A DNA stretch of 64,000 nucleotides from Reinekea marina (GTDB lineage Bacteria > Pseudomonadota > Gammaproteobacteria > Pseudomonadales > Natronospirillaceae), in NCBI RefSeq assembly GCF_030409715.1, contig NZ_JAUFQI010000001.1:2344501-2408500 (forward strand), written 5' to 3'. The translations under genes were made by a program, and so were the position numbers. The notes beneath the pieces are model-generated. The model was given only the letters and a program-made list of their open reading frames with translations, did no database searches and had not been told where the DNA came from. Positions 16,821 to 25,780 of the stretch are shown in pieces (the first letter of the stretch is position 1; every line of letters begins with the position of its first letter).

Positions 16821-16847
16821 TAAAGTTTCTGGCTTGCTGGCCGTTAA
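16821..16847 (+). promoter_or_regulatory. Sigma-28 (FliA) promoter for flgM
   Basis: TAAAGTTT at 16821-16828, an 11-base spacer and GCCGTTAA at 16840-16847 match the FliA consensus TAAAGTTT-N11-GCCGATAA with one mismatch. It lies 36 bases before the flgM ATG, so the anti-sigma factor is fed back by the sigma factor it inhibits. Confidence 0.85.
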
Positions 16848-16883
16848 CACCTACAGATAAGACTATTTAGAGAGGACAAAGCA

Positions 16884-17192
16884 ATGCCTATCAACATTAA
16901 TGGACCAACTTCAACTCAGGTTGATCCAAGTAAAACGCGTCAAAGCCAGTCGTCTAACGGCGTCACTCCTGAAAAAAGCGGCAATGGCACGGAATCTGCT
17001 TCTACTGAAGATGTGGTACAACTTTCCGATAAAGCCCGCGTCATGAAAGCAGTTGAATCAAGAATTCAAAATATGCCAGACGTTGACCAGGACAAAGTTG
17101 ACCGCATTCGCAATGCTTTAAGCAACGGCGAATATAAGATCGATTTTGACAAGCTCGCAGACGCATTCCGACGCTTCGAATCAGGGTTGTAA
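16884..17192 (+). CDS. flgM: Anti-sigma-28 factor FlgM
   Basis: 102 residues; binds and inhibits the flagellar sigma factor FliA until it is exported through the finished hook. The disordered N-terminus (rich in Ser, Thr, Gln) and the C-terminal helical sigma-binding half (EDVVQLSDKARVMKAVESRI ... IDFDKLADAFRRFE) are typical. AGAGAGGA upstream is the ribosome site. It is followed by flgN after 49 bases. Confidence 0.95.
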   Translation: MPININGPTSTQVDPSKTRQSQSSNGVTPEKSGNGTESASTEDVVQLSDKARVMKAVESRIQNMPDVDQDKVDRIRNALSNGEYKIDFDKLADAFRRFESGL

Positions 17193-17241
17193 TTCCTGAT
17201 CACTGCTAAGGGTTGCTTGCGAGCAGTCCATAACAAAGGCA

Positions 17242-17733
17242 GTGACTATGGAAACTCAACTTCTGACCCGTTTACAAGAGACGCTGGATGCCTCTGTAAC
17301 CTTGGCACAAGAATTTAATGAACTCTTAGAAAAAGAAAAGAAACAACTGACTTCGAGCGAGCTTGAATCGGTAACCGCCCTCCTACACGACAAAGAAAAG
17401 CTCACTGAAACGCTCATGCAGCATCAAAAATCCATATTAGGCATTTGCCAAAGCGTCGGAATAGACCCCAGCTATGGGGCTCTGCGGTCGTTTTTGTACC
17501 GAACAGGTATAGACCAGGCTGAGCATATATTGAAAGAATGGACTAAGCTCAAGAATGCACTCATTAAAAGCCAAGCCCTAAATAAAACCAATGAAGCGAT
17601 ACTGAGCGAACTGATGCGCCGAAATAAGATTAAACAACAACTGATCAACAACGTTGGGCGCTACGGCAACACCTACGGCCGAAATGGTGAAACACAATCA
17701 GGCCAAGCACTTGGCTGGGTTGAACAGGTTTAG
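17242..17733 (+). CDS. flgN: Flagellar export chaperone FlgN
   Basis: 163 residues, all-helical; chaperone for the hook-filament junction proteins FlgK and FlgL. Conserved features are the long N-terminal helix with EFNELLEKEKKQLTS and the C-terminal NGETQSGQALGWV. The next gene begins four bases after its stop, so translation is probably coupled. Confidence 0.93.
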   Translation: MTMETQLLTRLQETLDASVTLAQEFNELLEKEKKQLTSSELESVTALLHDKEKLTETLMQHQKSILGICQSVGIDPSYGALRSFLYRTGIDQAEHILKEWTKLKNALIKSQALNKTNEAILSELMRRNKIKQQLINNVGRYGNTYGRNGETQSGQALGWVEQV

Positions 17734-17736
17734 TAT

Positions 17737-19353
17737 ATGTACATAGAGCCACTGACACTCTTTATTCTCGGCGAATTCTTGGTGGTTTACATCATCATCA
17801 ATGTGTTTTTGTTTTATAAAAGCCGACTATATAACGTGCTTGTGGCAATACTTAAAGAGATGCGCTTTGAAAAGCATCGCCGACAGCAGCAAAAGAAAAA
17901 AGAAATAGAAGATCTAAGATCGACTAATAAGCAGTTATTAGAAAAGGTCGAAACAGTTGCCAGCAGTGCTAAAAGTGCCGGCAAAACCATTCCAGAACAA
18001 CTTGAAGACCGCATAGAAACACTCGCTCAAGCCAACCCGAGAGCACAGTCACTTGATAGCTCAATGGATTACGACGAGTCGACCCAGTGGCTACGGATGA
18101 GAATACTTGAACTCGAGAAAGAGCTACTCAGCGGCAATATTGACGAAGGAAAGTGGCAAGAAATGGCCACTGAGGCTATTAATCGGCTCACTGAAGCCAC
18201 TAATAGTTCAGAAGAGGAAACGGCCAATAAGAAACAAAACGCCGAAGAAGAACGCTACACCGGGCAACTGGAAAAAGACCTTGAAGTCAGCAATCGACAA
18301 CTTGAAGAAGCCAAAATACGCATCAATCACTTAGAATCAGAATTAGAAGAGCTAAAGGCAATTGACACTCCTTCAGAAAACCCGATGGAGGCTCCCGCAG
18401 CAGGCCGCTATGCCGACGAACTGTATCGTTTAAAGTGCGATAACTTTGACTTACACGAAGCTATAAACAAGTTAAAACTGCAGCTTGCGTCTGGGGAGGA
18501 TTTAACCACCGAAGATCTAAACGATCTAATGGAAAATCAGATGTCAAACATGGAGCAATACATTAAGAGCGCTGATATATCGATTGGTTTATATGAGAAA
18601 GAATTGCAGGCCGCACAGGCTGAGATTACAAAACTGCACGAACAGCTCACCAAGGCTATGAACCCACCTAAGCCGCTTCAAGAAAACAAACAAGCCCTAG
18701 AAAACTTATCGACTAATAACAGTGAGCAAAGCGACGCGCTAAATACGCTGAAGGCAACCATGTTAGAAATACAAAATGGCGCGAATGTAGAAACTCATAT
18801 TGAGGCATTAGAAGCTGAAATCCAGCGCTTGGAACGATTATTCAAAGAAAGCGAGCAATGCATTGTACTCATGGAGTCAGAACTAGAAACCAGCCATGAA
18901 GAAGTTGAAAGCCTTCAGTCTAAACTCGAAATACAAGCCGCTAAATTACTGCAGAGCAAAATGGGCGGCCTAAATGAAGCGCAGCAAGGCCAAAAAGAAG
19001 GCATTGGAAATATTAAGAATATTATGGATCAGCTGAGAGACGGTGGTGACGAGGCCGAATTAACCGCTCAGCACAGCTCTGAAGTAGAAAAACTGGAAGG
19101 CTTCCTAAAAGAATCAGAAACCATCATTCAGCAACTAGAAGCTGAGATAGACGAACTCACTGAAAAGGCAGACGCTGCAGAAGCTGAGCTTGCCAGTGAA
19201 GAGGAGGCTCGACAGTCTATCGACAGCAAAGAGAATTTACTTGAAATGGAAGAACTGTTGCAGCAATTTATTTCCGACACCCAAAGCCTACTGACAAATA
19301 TCAACCAGCTTGAAGATGAAAATATCAAGCTAAAACAACAAATTAAGCGCTAA
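17737..19353 (+). CDS. Membrane-anchored coiled-coil protein downstream of flgN, function unknown
   Basis: 538 residues. One N-terminal transmembrane helix (residues about 7-27, FILGEFLVVYIIINVFLFYK) is followed by more than 450 residues of nearly continuous heptad-rich, acidic coiled coil (many ELE, LEAEI and LES runs). No enzymatic motif is seen. It starts four bases after flgN, so it is very likely cotranscribed from the sigma-28 promoter. A scaffold or positioning role in the flagellar pole or motor is possible but inferred from context only. Confidence 0.75.
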   Translation: MYIEPLTLFILGEFLVVYIIINVFLFYKSRLYNVLVAILKEMRFEKHRRQQQKKKEIEDLRSTNKQLLEKVETVASSAKSAGKTIPEQLEDRIETLAQANPRAQSLDSSMDYDESTQWLRMRILELEKELLSGNIDEGKWQEMATEAINRLTEATNSSEEETANKKQNAEEERYTGQLEKDLEVSNRQLEEAKIRINHLESELEELKAIDTPSENPMEAPAAGRYADELYRLKCDNFDLHEAINKLKLQLASGEDLTTEDLNDLMENQMSNMEQYIKSADISIGLYEKELQAAQAEITKLHEQLTKAMNPPKPLQENKQALENLSTNNSEQSDALNTLKATMLEIQNGANVETHIEALEAEIQRLERLFKESEQCIVLMESELETSHEEVESLQSKLEIQAAKLLQSKMGGLNEAQQGQKEGIGNIKNIMDQLRDGGDEAELTAQHSSEVEKLEGFLKESETIIQQLEAEIDELTEKADAAEAELASEEEARQSIDSKENLLEMEELLQQFISDTQSLLTNINQLEDENIKLKQQIKR

Positions 19354-19480
19354 AGCGGGTTTAGCGCCACTCCCCTACTTTGGTGCTAGACTTCTTTGAA
19401 TATAGCCGCTATTTATCGATTTTTTAGCACTTTTCTGGTACAACTGACACACTCCTTCGTGATGAGACAACAAAAATAAC

Positions 19481-20134
19481 ATGACTAATGTATTCGCTCA
19501 GCAATTGAACGTATTAATCGCCGATGACCACCCTTTGTTCAGGCAAGCCCTAGCGGAAGCTCTGTCTCAAACCGACATGGCCATTAATATTGAGCAGGTT
19601 CAAACTTTAGCCGACACTTTTAAACGTGTAGATCAAGGCGATATTGATCTCCTTCTTCTAGATCTCAAAATGCCTGATTCCGTCGGTTTAATGGGCTTAA
19701 TTGATTTACGTGAAAAGCACCCAGAAACGTCTATTGCTGTAGTAACTGCCAACGAGTCACCGCAAACCTTACTAAAGGTGAAAGCCGCTGGTGCTATAGG
19801 CTATTTAATTAAGTCGATGGAGCTAGAATCACTCGTCAACGCTTTGAAGCAGTTGCTCAATGGTGAGTCTTATTACGCATTAGAAGGCGATATTGACGAA
19901 GATGAAATAAGTGAAGACATTGATGCGATGAAGAAGCTCAGTTCACTTACTCCAAAACAACAGCATGTTTTGAGTCTTATTTCGAAAGGCTTTCTTAACA
20001 AACAAATAGCCTTTGAGCTCAACATTAAAGAAACCACGGTTAAGACTCACGTTTCAGAAATTTTTCGTAAGCTTGGCATTTATAACCGAACTCAAGCGGC
20101 TATTTTCAACCAATACCTAAATGTAATCGATTAA
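19481..20134 (+). CDS. NarL/LuxR-family response regulator
   Basis: 217 residues. The receiver domain has the acidic pair D15-D16, acceptor D61 (LLLLDLKMPD) and the conserved Lys in GYLIKSMEL. The C-terminal LuxR helix-turn-helix is at about 150-210 (LTPKQQHVLSLISKGFLNKQIAFELNIKETTVKTHV). No histidine kinase gene is nearby, so it is an orphan here. It is followed by the CDF gene after 11 bases, suggesting an operon. Confidence 0.92.
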   Translation: MTNVFAQQLNVLIADDHPLFRQALAEALSQTDMAINIEQVQTLADTFKRVDQGDIDLLLLDLKMPDSVGLMGLIDLREKHPETSIAVVTANESPQTLLKVKAAGAIGYLIKSMELESLVNALKQLLNGESYYALEGDIDEDEISEDIDAMKKLSSLTPKQQHVLSLISKGFLNKQIAFELNIKETTVKTHVSEIFRKLGIYNRTQAAIFNQYLNVID

Positions 20135-20145
20135 AGCGCTCTTCT

Positions 20146-21273
20146 ATGACTGATCCTACGCTTTCAAGTAAGCAACGGTATGCGGTTATCGCCAAAGTTA
20201 ACTGGGTCTGCTCAGTTGTTGACGCGCTCTTGTCTACACTAAAGCTCACCATTGGCTTTATCACTCGTTCCCCGGCACTGATTGCCGATGGTGTTCACAG
20301 CCTTAGCGACTTAGCGACCGATATACTCGCGCTCATCTTAGGTAATATGGCGCAACATGGTCCTGATGAGGACCATCCTTATGGTCACGCTCGATACGAG
20401 ACCATAGGAACGGTCGCCTTAGGCGCTACTTTAGTCGCCGTAGCCATCGGGATTGCTTATGACAATGTGATGGCCGCATGGCAGGGCGAGTCGATCACAC
20501 CTCACTGGTTGTCCTTGCTCGCTGTGTTAGTGTCAATCATTAGCAAAGAGGCATTGTTTCACTATTCAATGAAACACGCCAAAGCCACCAACTCCAATTT
20601 ACTCGAGGCGAATGCATGGCATTCTAGGTCTGATAGCCTCTCTTCTGTGGTGGTATTTTTTGGTATTTTAGCCTCTATGGCTGGCTACCCTATTCTAGAA
20701 TATGTCGCCGCATTAGCTGTTGCCGTTCTAATAGGAAAAATGGGCGTGGGTTTAACCTGGAACGCAACGCAGGATTTAGTAGACCGAGGGGTACCACAAG
20801 ACAAGTTAGACGCATATAAAACAACGCTGCTGAGCTCTAACGCTATCGATGATGTGCATATGATACGCACTCGACTTATGGGCAATGACGTATTTATAGA
20901 CGCCCACATACAAGTAAGTCCATTTTTAACAGTCTCTGAGGCGCATCAATTGAATGACAATTCTGCAGCCAACCTCAAAAAAACACACGATGAAATAACA
21001 GACGTAACCTTACATATCGACTTTGAGCCCGATAACATTCAAGCCAAAACATTGCTCATGCCAAAACGCAGTGAGGTTGAATCAGCCCTTGCCAACTCTA
21101 ACTTAGCTCACTATCAACGCCTTTACTTACACTATAAAGGCGCAACGTTAAGCATCGAAATCTTATTCGATGAGAACGCAATTATTCCGGCCGATTATCA
21201 AATAACAACGATGGCATTACAAAAGCAATTTGATTGGATTAATCGAATAGAATTATACAAAAAGACTCAGTAA
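20146..21273 (+). CDS. Cation diffusion facilitator (metal efflux) transporter
   Basis: 375 residues, six predicted membrane helices and a cytoplasmic C-terminal domain. The metal-site residues are visible: HSLSD in ADGVHSLSD (helix 2), HPYGHARYET in the loop and HSRSDSLSS (helix 5). It is a proton-driven exporter of divalent cations such as Zn or Fe; the metal cannot be fixed from the sequence. The C-terminal part is longer than in FieF. Probably cotranscribed with the upstream response regulator. Confidence 0.9.
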   Translation: MTDPTLSSKQRYAVIAKVNWVCSVVDALLSTLKLTIGFITRSPALIADGVHSLSDLATDILALILGNMAQHGPDEDHPYGHARYETIGTVALGATLVAVAIGIAYDNVMAAWQGESITPHWLSLLAVLVSIISKEALFHYSMKHAKATNSNLLEANAWHSRSDSLSSVVVFFGILASMAGYPILEYVAALAVAVLIGKMGVGLTWNATQDLVDRGVPQDKLDAYKTTLLSSNAIDDVHMIRTRLMGNDVFIDAHIQVSPFLTVSEAHQLNDNSAANLKKTHDEITDVTLHIDFEPDNIQAKTLLMPKRSEVESALANSNLAHYQRLYLHYKGATLSIEILFDENAIIPADYQITTMALQKQFDWINRIELYKKTQ

Positions 21274-21593
21274 GCAGGCTTTCCAAAAAACCAAAGCACC
21301 CAAAAGCATTCGCTGAAAGCTCGGTTTAAGTACCATCATATTAAGATAGATCGCCTCTGCGTTAAAACCGTGTTACACATAACCGTGCTTTAAGGTCATC
21401 GGCCTTAATAAAAGATGTATCTAACTCAAAAAATTGGCTTTTAAACCCGTCCTTCTGCCAATTATTGCCCCAGCCCTAAATGCGTTCGATAGGCGTTTTC
21501 ATTGCAGAAACATACATGCCTGCACTTTAAGTTTTACTTTTTTTCAACATCAGTTTGAATCTATACGTTCATATCAATAGATTAGGTTCGAGC
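21274..21593. other. Non-coding gap between convergent genes
   Basis: No gene recognised in about 320 bases. The only local structure is a short stem AAGG-tcatcgg-CCTT near 21390-21410 with no T-run, which I do not call a terminator. Confidence 0.5.
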
Positions 21594-22001
21594 CTAACCC
21601 GATTGTCGATCAGCCGGGTGATTTACGCCGTCATTCGTCGGAATACTTTCGAGCTTCAATGGGTTTACGCCTTCCAAACAAGCCACATTAAATCCGTATT
21701 GATTCGGGTTGGAACGTCGTTGGTGATGAGTATAAATGCCGCAGGTATCACAAAAATAATGTTTCGCTGTCTTTGTATTGAATTGATAGAGCTTTAAGCG
21801 TTCTTTACCTTTTATGATTTGAATACCCGTTAACGAAACTGAAGCGGCTATAGCACCACGACGTCGGCACAACGAGCAATCACATCGCCTTAGCTCTTCA
21901 AGGCCATTCGGCAAGTCAAACCTTAATTCAACGGCCCCACAATGACAGCTAGCCTTATGTTTATCTTGAATGACAACCCCATCAACTTCCTTAATGCCCA
22001 T
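21594..22001 (-). CDS. GFA-family (CENP-V/glutathione-dependent formaldehyde-activating) zinc protein
   Basis: 135 residues from ATG 22001, which has GAAGGAG upstream; the frame is open further back without a ribosome site. Zinc ligands are in SCHCGAVELRF, CDCSLCRRRG and YFCDTCGIYTHH. The last includes the Mss4-like CxxCG. Family members bind glutathione adducts or have unknown roles. A second GFA gene lies at 59364. Confidence 0.85.
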   Translation of the reverse strand: MGIKEVDGVVIQDKHKASCHCGAVELRFDLPNGLEELRRCDCSLCRRRGAIAASVSLTGIQIIKGKERLKLYQFNTKTAKHYFCDTCGIYTHHQRRSNPNQYGFNVACLEGVNPLKLESIPTNDGVNHPADRQSG

Positions 22002-22130
22002 AAGAACTCCTTCACCACTGGTTTTTTCTAAAAATAAGTAAGTTAATCCGCTGGATTCGAAAAACAATGCCTCCTCGCCCTTTAAAGCAAACTTTAGAGA
22101 GTTTTAGGGGTTACCGATAATTGTCATCCA

Positions 22131-22162
22131 AAAAAAAGCCGCCCAATGTGAAACGGCGGCTT
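22131..22162 (-). terminator. Rho-independent terminator of the DUF2914 gene
   Basis: Minus-strand stem AAGCCGCC / GGGCGGCTT with a roughly ten-base loop runs into seven Ts, about 26 bases after the DUF2914 stop. Confidence 0.88.
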
Positions 22163-22188
22163 AGTAAACTCTATAGCGACGTTGAGTG

Positions 22189-22566
22189 TTATTCGATAAC
22201 AACGTTAATGGTATCAGACGCCACAGTATTACCCGCTTCATCTATAACTTCGACCATCCATTCGCCATCCCATTCAGGTAACAGCTGCTTAGAGCTGTAT
22301 ACGCGCCAGCGAGGGCCACCAACATTGAAAGTAACTTCAGCCATTTGATTGCCATTGAAAGACCAGCGGTGGGTCACCATTGTGCCTTCGAAGTTATTTA
22401 GTTCGGTGAAGTAAAACAACGGGTTCACATTCATCGCATCAGTTACGGCGTCTACGGGCTCGCGGTTTTCGATAGCGGTTGAAAACTGGTGACGAGAAAC
22501 TTGTGCATCGGCAGCGAACACAAGAGATGCGGTCATGGCCATTAAAGTTATCAGTAGTTTTTTCAT
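22189..22566 (-). CDS. DUF2914 secreted protein
   Basis: 125 residues with a clear signal peptide (MKKLLITLMAMTASLVFAADA). The mature part is a small beta domain with the family signature HRWSFNGNQMAEVTFNVGGP and WDGEWMVEVIDEAG. Function unknown; it is usually linked to lipid A or envelope proteins in other genomes, which is not shown here. It has a strong AGGAG site and its own terminator, so it is a single-gene unit. Confidence 0.85.
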   Translation of the reverse strand: MKKLLITLMAMTASLVFAADAQVSRHQFSTAIENREPVDAVTDAMNVNPLFYFTELNNFEGTMVTHRWSFNGNQMAEVTFNVGGPRWRVYSSKQLLPEWDGEWMVEVIDEAGNTVASDTINVVIE

Positions 22567-22652
22567 TGGGGCTCCTTTTCAATCAAAAATCAGTCAGTTT
22601 GTAGGCGACAACAGCTTATATAAACGCCATGCCTAACTGTAGGTGTTTTTAA

Positions 22653-22692
22653 CAAAAAAGAAAATGGCACAACAAAATAATTTGCTGTGCCA
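22653..22692 (-). terminator. Rho-independent terminator downstream of the three-helix membrane protein
   Basis: On the minus strand the seven-base perfect stem TGGCACA / TGTGCCA (22686-22692 and 22665-22671), extended by weaker pairs, is followed by TTTTCTTTTTT. It lies 18 bases after the stop codon at 22710. Confidence 0.85.
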
Positions 22693-22709
22693 GATAAGAG
22701 AGGAGTAAA

Positions 22710-23375
22710 TTAATTTGATGCGGCTAAATATTTACGGCCTTTACCGGTAATAAACCAACGCGTGCCTTTTTTACTGAGCACCTTGCCCCCTAGATCACGC
22801 GCTACGATGATTCCGAGCGTTTTAGACAGTGTATGCTCATCTAATGTTGTTTCAGCCTCTAACCCTGGTAATGAACGGAAAATATACCGACCATTGCCTA
22901 AGGCGGATAAAACATTTTGTGTCGTGACGTCCAGCTCTTCTTCGGGCGGTAAGGGTTTTACTTCACTGCCTTCGTCCGATTCGGTTTCCATTTCCAATAA
23001 AGGTTCAAGCTCACGTTGCAATAGTCGCAATTCAACTAACGTTTCTTCAGCTTTTGCTTTGGCAAGTTGTACGTCTTGTTTCATTCGCTGCGTTACGGTG
23101 GTCATAGCAAAGCGGCTTGACCAAGCGGCAATTAAACAATACCCTGCAAAAATTAGCAGCCCACTCGGATCACCGAGACTGGTTTCTACTAAATCGCTGC
23201 CGACGATGTAAAGAACGATAGGAACTAAGAAAGCTCCGGCTAGCCCGCCCATAATAGACCGAGGCATGCTTGCGTTTTCAGTATCTGCCTGTACTTGAAG
23301 GTAATAGTTTAAAAGACCACCAAATACCCCCGCCATTAAGATTATAATGACTAGAATAAACATATGATTCGCCAT
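22710..23375 (-). CDS. Membrane protein with C-terminal winged-helix-like domain, YEATS-associated type
   Basis: 221 residues. Three hydrophobic helices (about 5-25, 42-60, 70-88) are followed by a charged helix (residues 95-125, KAKAEETLVELRLLQRELEP) and a compact C-terminal domain (FITGKGRKYLAA) that looks like a winged helix. This layout resembles proteins named YEATS-associated helix-containing in databases; the identification is by resemblance and is tentative. No YEATS gene is in the window. Confidence 0.5.
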   Translation of the reverse strand: MANHMFILVIIILMAGVFGGLLNYYLQVQADTENASMPRSIMGGLAGAFLVPIVLYIVGSDLVETSLGDPSGLLIFAGYCLIAAWSSRFAMTTVTQRMKQDVQLAKAKAEETLVELRLLQRELEPLLEMETESDEGSEVKPLPPEEELDVTTQNVLSALGNGRYIFRSLPGLEAETTLDEHTLSKTLGIIVARDLGGKVLSKKGTRWFITGKGRKYLAASN

Positions 23376-23519
23376 AAGAGCTCCGCGTTTTTATTTATTG
23401 TGCCTGTCTAGCGTGAAATTGACGCCTGTTTACTTTTTAAGCAAAAGACTAGCCAGTTAGACCATTAATGTATAGTAAAGCATGAAGATTTTTTACAAAA
23501 GATTACTCTTTTGCCAAAA

Positions 23520-23906
23520 TTAAGGCTCTTGGGTCGCTTCTTCGCCCTGCTCCAACGCTGCTTCGTTTTGTTTTAAGGCTTTTATGCGCAGTACAATGGC
23601 CGTAGCCACTATGACAAATGTACCGGCCAAAATGGCCTTAGCCATTCCGGATAACATAGCAAAAGCCGATTGTGGCCCTAAATCTAAAAAGTCGAACGCA
23701 GCTACAATAATCATCGGCGCCACATAAGGTTCTGGCTCGGTTCCAAACCAAGGCGTGAGAACCACACATAGGTAAAGCCAAATCAACCACCAGCGCAAAG
23801 GGCGCCAAGGTAACTTGGTACCCAGCTTCCACATTACAATTAAGAAACCTATCACACCAATACCGTAAGCGAGTGCGGCATTCCAATATAAATCTTGATA
23901 AATCAT
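23520..23906 (-). CDS. Small integral membrane protein, unknown
   Basis: 128 residues from ATG 23906, which has AAAGGT upstream; the longer frame to 23954 overlaps ycgN and is unlikely. Four hydrophobic segments (about 7-27, 38-55, 60-75, 83-105) and an acidic tail (EQGEEATQEP). Not recognised. It starts 17 bases after ycgN, so it may be the last gene of the dnaX-to-ycgN strand run. Confidence 0.65.
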   Translation of the reverse strand: MIYQDLYWNAALAYGIGVIGFLIVMWKLGTKLPWRPLRWWLIWLYLCVVLTPWFGTEPEPYVAPMIIVAAFDFLDLGPQSAFAMLSGMAKAILAGTFVIVATAIVLRIKALKQNEAALEQGEEATQEP

Positions 23907-23923
23907 GAACCAACCTTTACTAA

Positions 23924-24364
23924 TTATTGAGGCGCAATGACATAATTTTGCCACTCTTCCTCTGTGACTTCGTTGTCTCGAACTAAGTTTAACGAAGTTA
24001 CAGAAACATTAACTGCATGAATTCGCTGTGGATCTCCACTTACCAATGGGTGCCAGTCTGGCAATGGTTTGCCTTCAGCAATTAACCGGTACGCACAGGT
24101 CGATGGCAACCAAAAAAATGAATCTACATCTTCCGGTTTTAGCCAAACACAATTGGGTACTAATTTTTGTCGATTTTGATACTCAGAACAACGGCAGTCA
24201 TCCGTCATATATTGGCAAACAACCGAGGTATAATAAACCGACTCATCCTCTTCATCTTCTAACTTCTGCAGGCAGCATTTACCACATCCATCGCACAGGG
24301 ATTCCCACTCACGACGACTCATTTCTTGTAGCGTTTTCGTTTGCCAAAAAACTTGATCTGCCAT
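23924..24364 (-). CDS. YcgN-family cysteine-cluster protein (UPF0260)
   Basis: 146 residues. The N-terminal cysteine cluster CDGCGKCC (C24, C27, C30, C31) and later Cys residues (VVCQYMTDDCRCSEY, NCVWL) match the family, presumed to bind metal. Function unknown. It lies two bases after ycgL; ycgL-ycgN next to rnd is a conserved gammaproteobacterial group. Confidence 0.9.
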   Translation of the reverse strand: MADQVFWQTKTLQEMSRREWESLCDGCGKCCLQKLEDEEDESVYYTSVVCQYMTDDCRCSEYQNRQKLVPNCVWLKPEDVDSFFWLPSTCAYRLIAEGKPLPDWHPLVSGDPQRIHAVNVSVTSLNLVRDNEVTEEEWQNYVIAPQ

Positions 24365-24366
24365 GT

Positions 24367-24642
24367 TTACTCGCTTGCTTTTTTCATTTCAGCCAACAAA
24401 TCTTCTTTTGGAGGCGGCAGCTGTAAGAAGAAGCCTTGCTCTGAAATACTCTCTAAAACTTTAACCGCCTCAACGCGAGCCAGTTTTTTATCCTCTGTCA
24501 GCAACATATCAAAAGCATGAATGGGTTTACCCACCAGCTCTTTTAATGCGTCGGGGATAGCCTTTATACCCTGCTTCTTTGCAACATACACATAGGTATC
24601 CGAGTTTTTGCTAGACCTATATACACTGACTATTTCACGCAT
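24367..24642 (-). CDS. YcgL-domain protein
   Basis: 91 residues. It begins MREIVSVYRSSKNSDTYVYV and contains the family pattern IPDALKELVGKPIHAFDMLL. Small alpha/beta protein of unknown function. Its start overlaps the end of rnd by eight bases, implying coupled translation. Confidence 0.9.
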   Translation of the reverse strand: MREIVSVYRSSKNSDTYVYVAKKQGIKAIPDALKELVGKPIHAFDMLLTEDKKLARVEAVKVLESISEQGFFLQLPPPKEDLLAEMKKASE

Positions 24643-25780
24643 GATCGACCTCTTGCCACTGCTTATTTAGGATGGTTGAAATGGGTTCTACTAAATAGGC
24701 TTTACGCCACCCCGTAAAAAATTCAGGAATGTTATAGTGACCTGTTCGGCAACCACTCCTGACCCAGGCTTCCAATAGTTTTCTGCGAGCTAAGGTATCC
24801 ACGGGAATATCATTCTGCTCGGCTATGTCATTAATTTTAGTTTTAATTTGTTGGTAAATATCGGCTTGATCCGCCGGAAGCGGCCCATCGATTAGTTCAG
24901 GCCATGCCTCTTTGCGAGCATTATTCGCTTGTTCGACAAAGCTAAGAATACTTGAACCGTAGAGCCGAATCGTTCTTGAGCCTAGCTTCACATCTTGCTG
25001 TAACTGAGCGGTTCGAGTAGGCATTTTTTCAGCAATGACCAACATCTCTTTGTCTTTTAAAATTCGACCTCGATTCACATCTTGACTGCGGGCCAGCTCT
25101 TCTCGCCATTGAGCCAATAACTGCAACGTCAGTAATCGCGCGCCCTTTAGTTTCCAGCCACCGCGCAATTTTTTATAATATTGCGTTGGATTCACGTTGC
25201 TGGTTACCGCCTGGCGTTGACTGTCTTCTTGAGCCCAATCGTATCGCCCTAGATTATCCAGCTTTTCTTTAAGATGGAAAAACGCCTTATACAGCCAATA
25301 AACATCCGCAGCCGCATACTGACATTGCACAGGATCCAGTGGTCGTTTCAACCAATCAGAGCGTGTCACTTCTTTAGCGATTTCTTGATCACAGAGTTCA
25401 CCGATCAATTTGGCGTAACTCATTTGCTGTGGGTAGCCTAGAAAACTTGCCGCCACCTGTGTATCTAAAACGTTGGCAATGTTACACCCGACTGTGCATT
25501 GCAAAACCTCAACGTCTTCCGATAATGCATGCAACACTTTAACCACTTGCTCATTCGTCAATAGGTCGGCAAATGGACGCCATTTAGTAATGGTAAGTGG
25601 GTCAATTAGCCATGTTTGCTGTTCAATACCAACTTGAATTAGCCCTAGCTGAGGATAAAAGGTTTCCGTACGAATAAACTCAGTGTCTAAGGCGAGTACT
25701 GGCGCCTTGGACCAAATTGCGACACATTGAGCGAGCTGCTCATCGCCAATAACCCACTGGTAATCATCAATCATGTTCAA
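24635..25780 (-). CDS. rnd: Ribonuclease D
   Basis: A 381-residue 3'-5' exoribonuclease that trims tRNA precursors. DEDD catalytic residues: D32 and E34 in LALDTEFIRTE, Asp in HALSEDVEVL, and YxxxD in QYAAADVYWL. An HRDC domain follows (about 205-290). It overlaps the end of recR by 14 bases and the start of ycgL by eight. Confidence 0.95.
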   Translation of the reverse strand: MNMIDDYQWVIGDEQLAQCVAIWSKAPVLALDTEFIRTETFYPQLGLIQVGIEQQTWLIDPLTITKWRPFADLLTNEQVVKVLHALSEDVEVLQCTVGCNIANVLDTQVAASFLGYPQQMSYAKLIGELCDQEIAKEVTRSDWLKRPLDPVQCQYAAADVYWLYKAFFHLKEKLDNLGRYDWAQEDSQRQAVTSNVNPTQYYKKLRGGWKLKGARLLTLQLLAQWREELARSQDVNRGRILKDKEMLVIAEKMPTRTAQLQQDVKLGSRTIRLYGSSILSFVEQANNARKEAWPELIDGPLPADQADIYQQIKTKINDIAEQNDIPVDTLARRKLLEAWVRSGCRTGHYNIPEFFTGWRKAYLVEPISTILNKQWQEVDHA

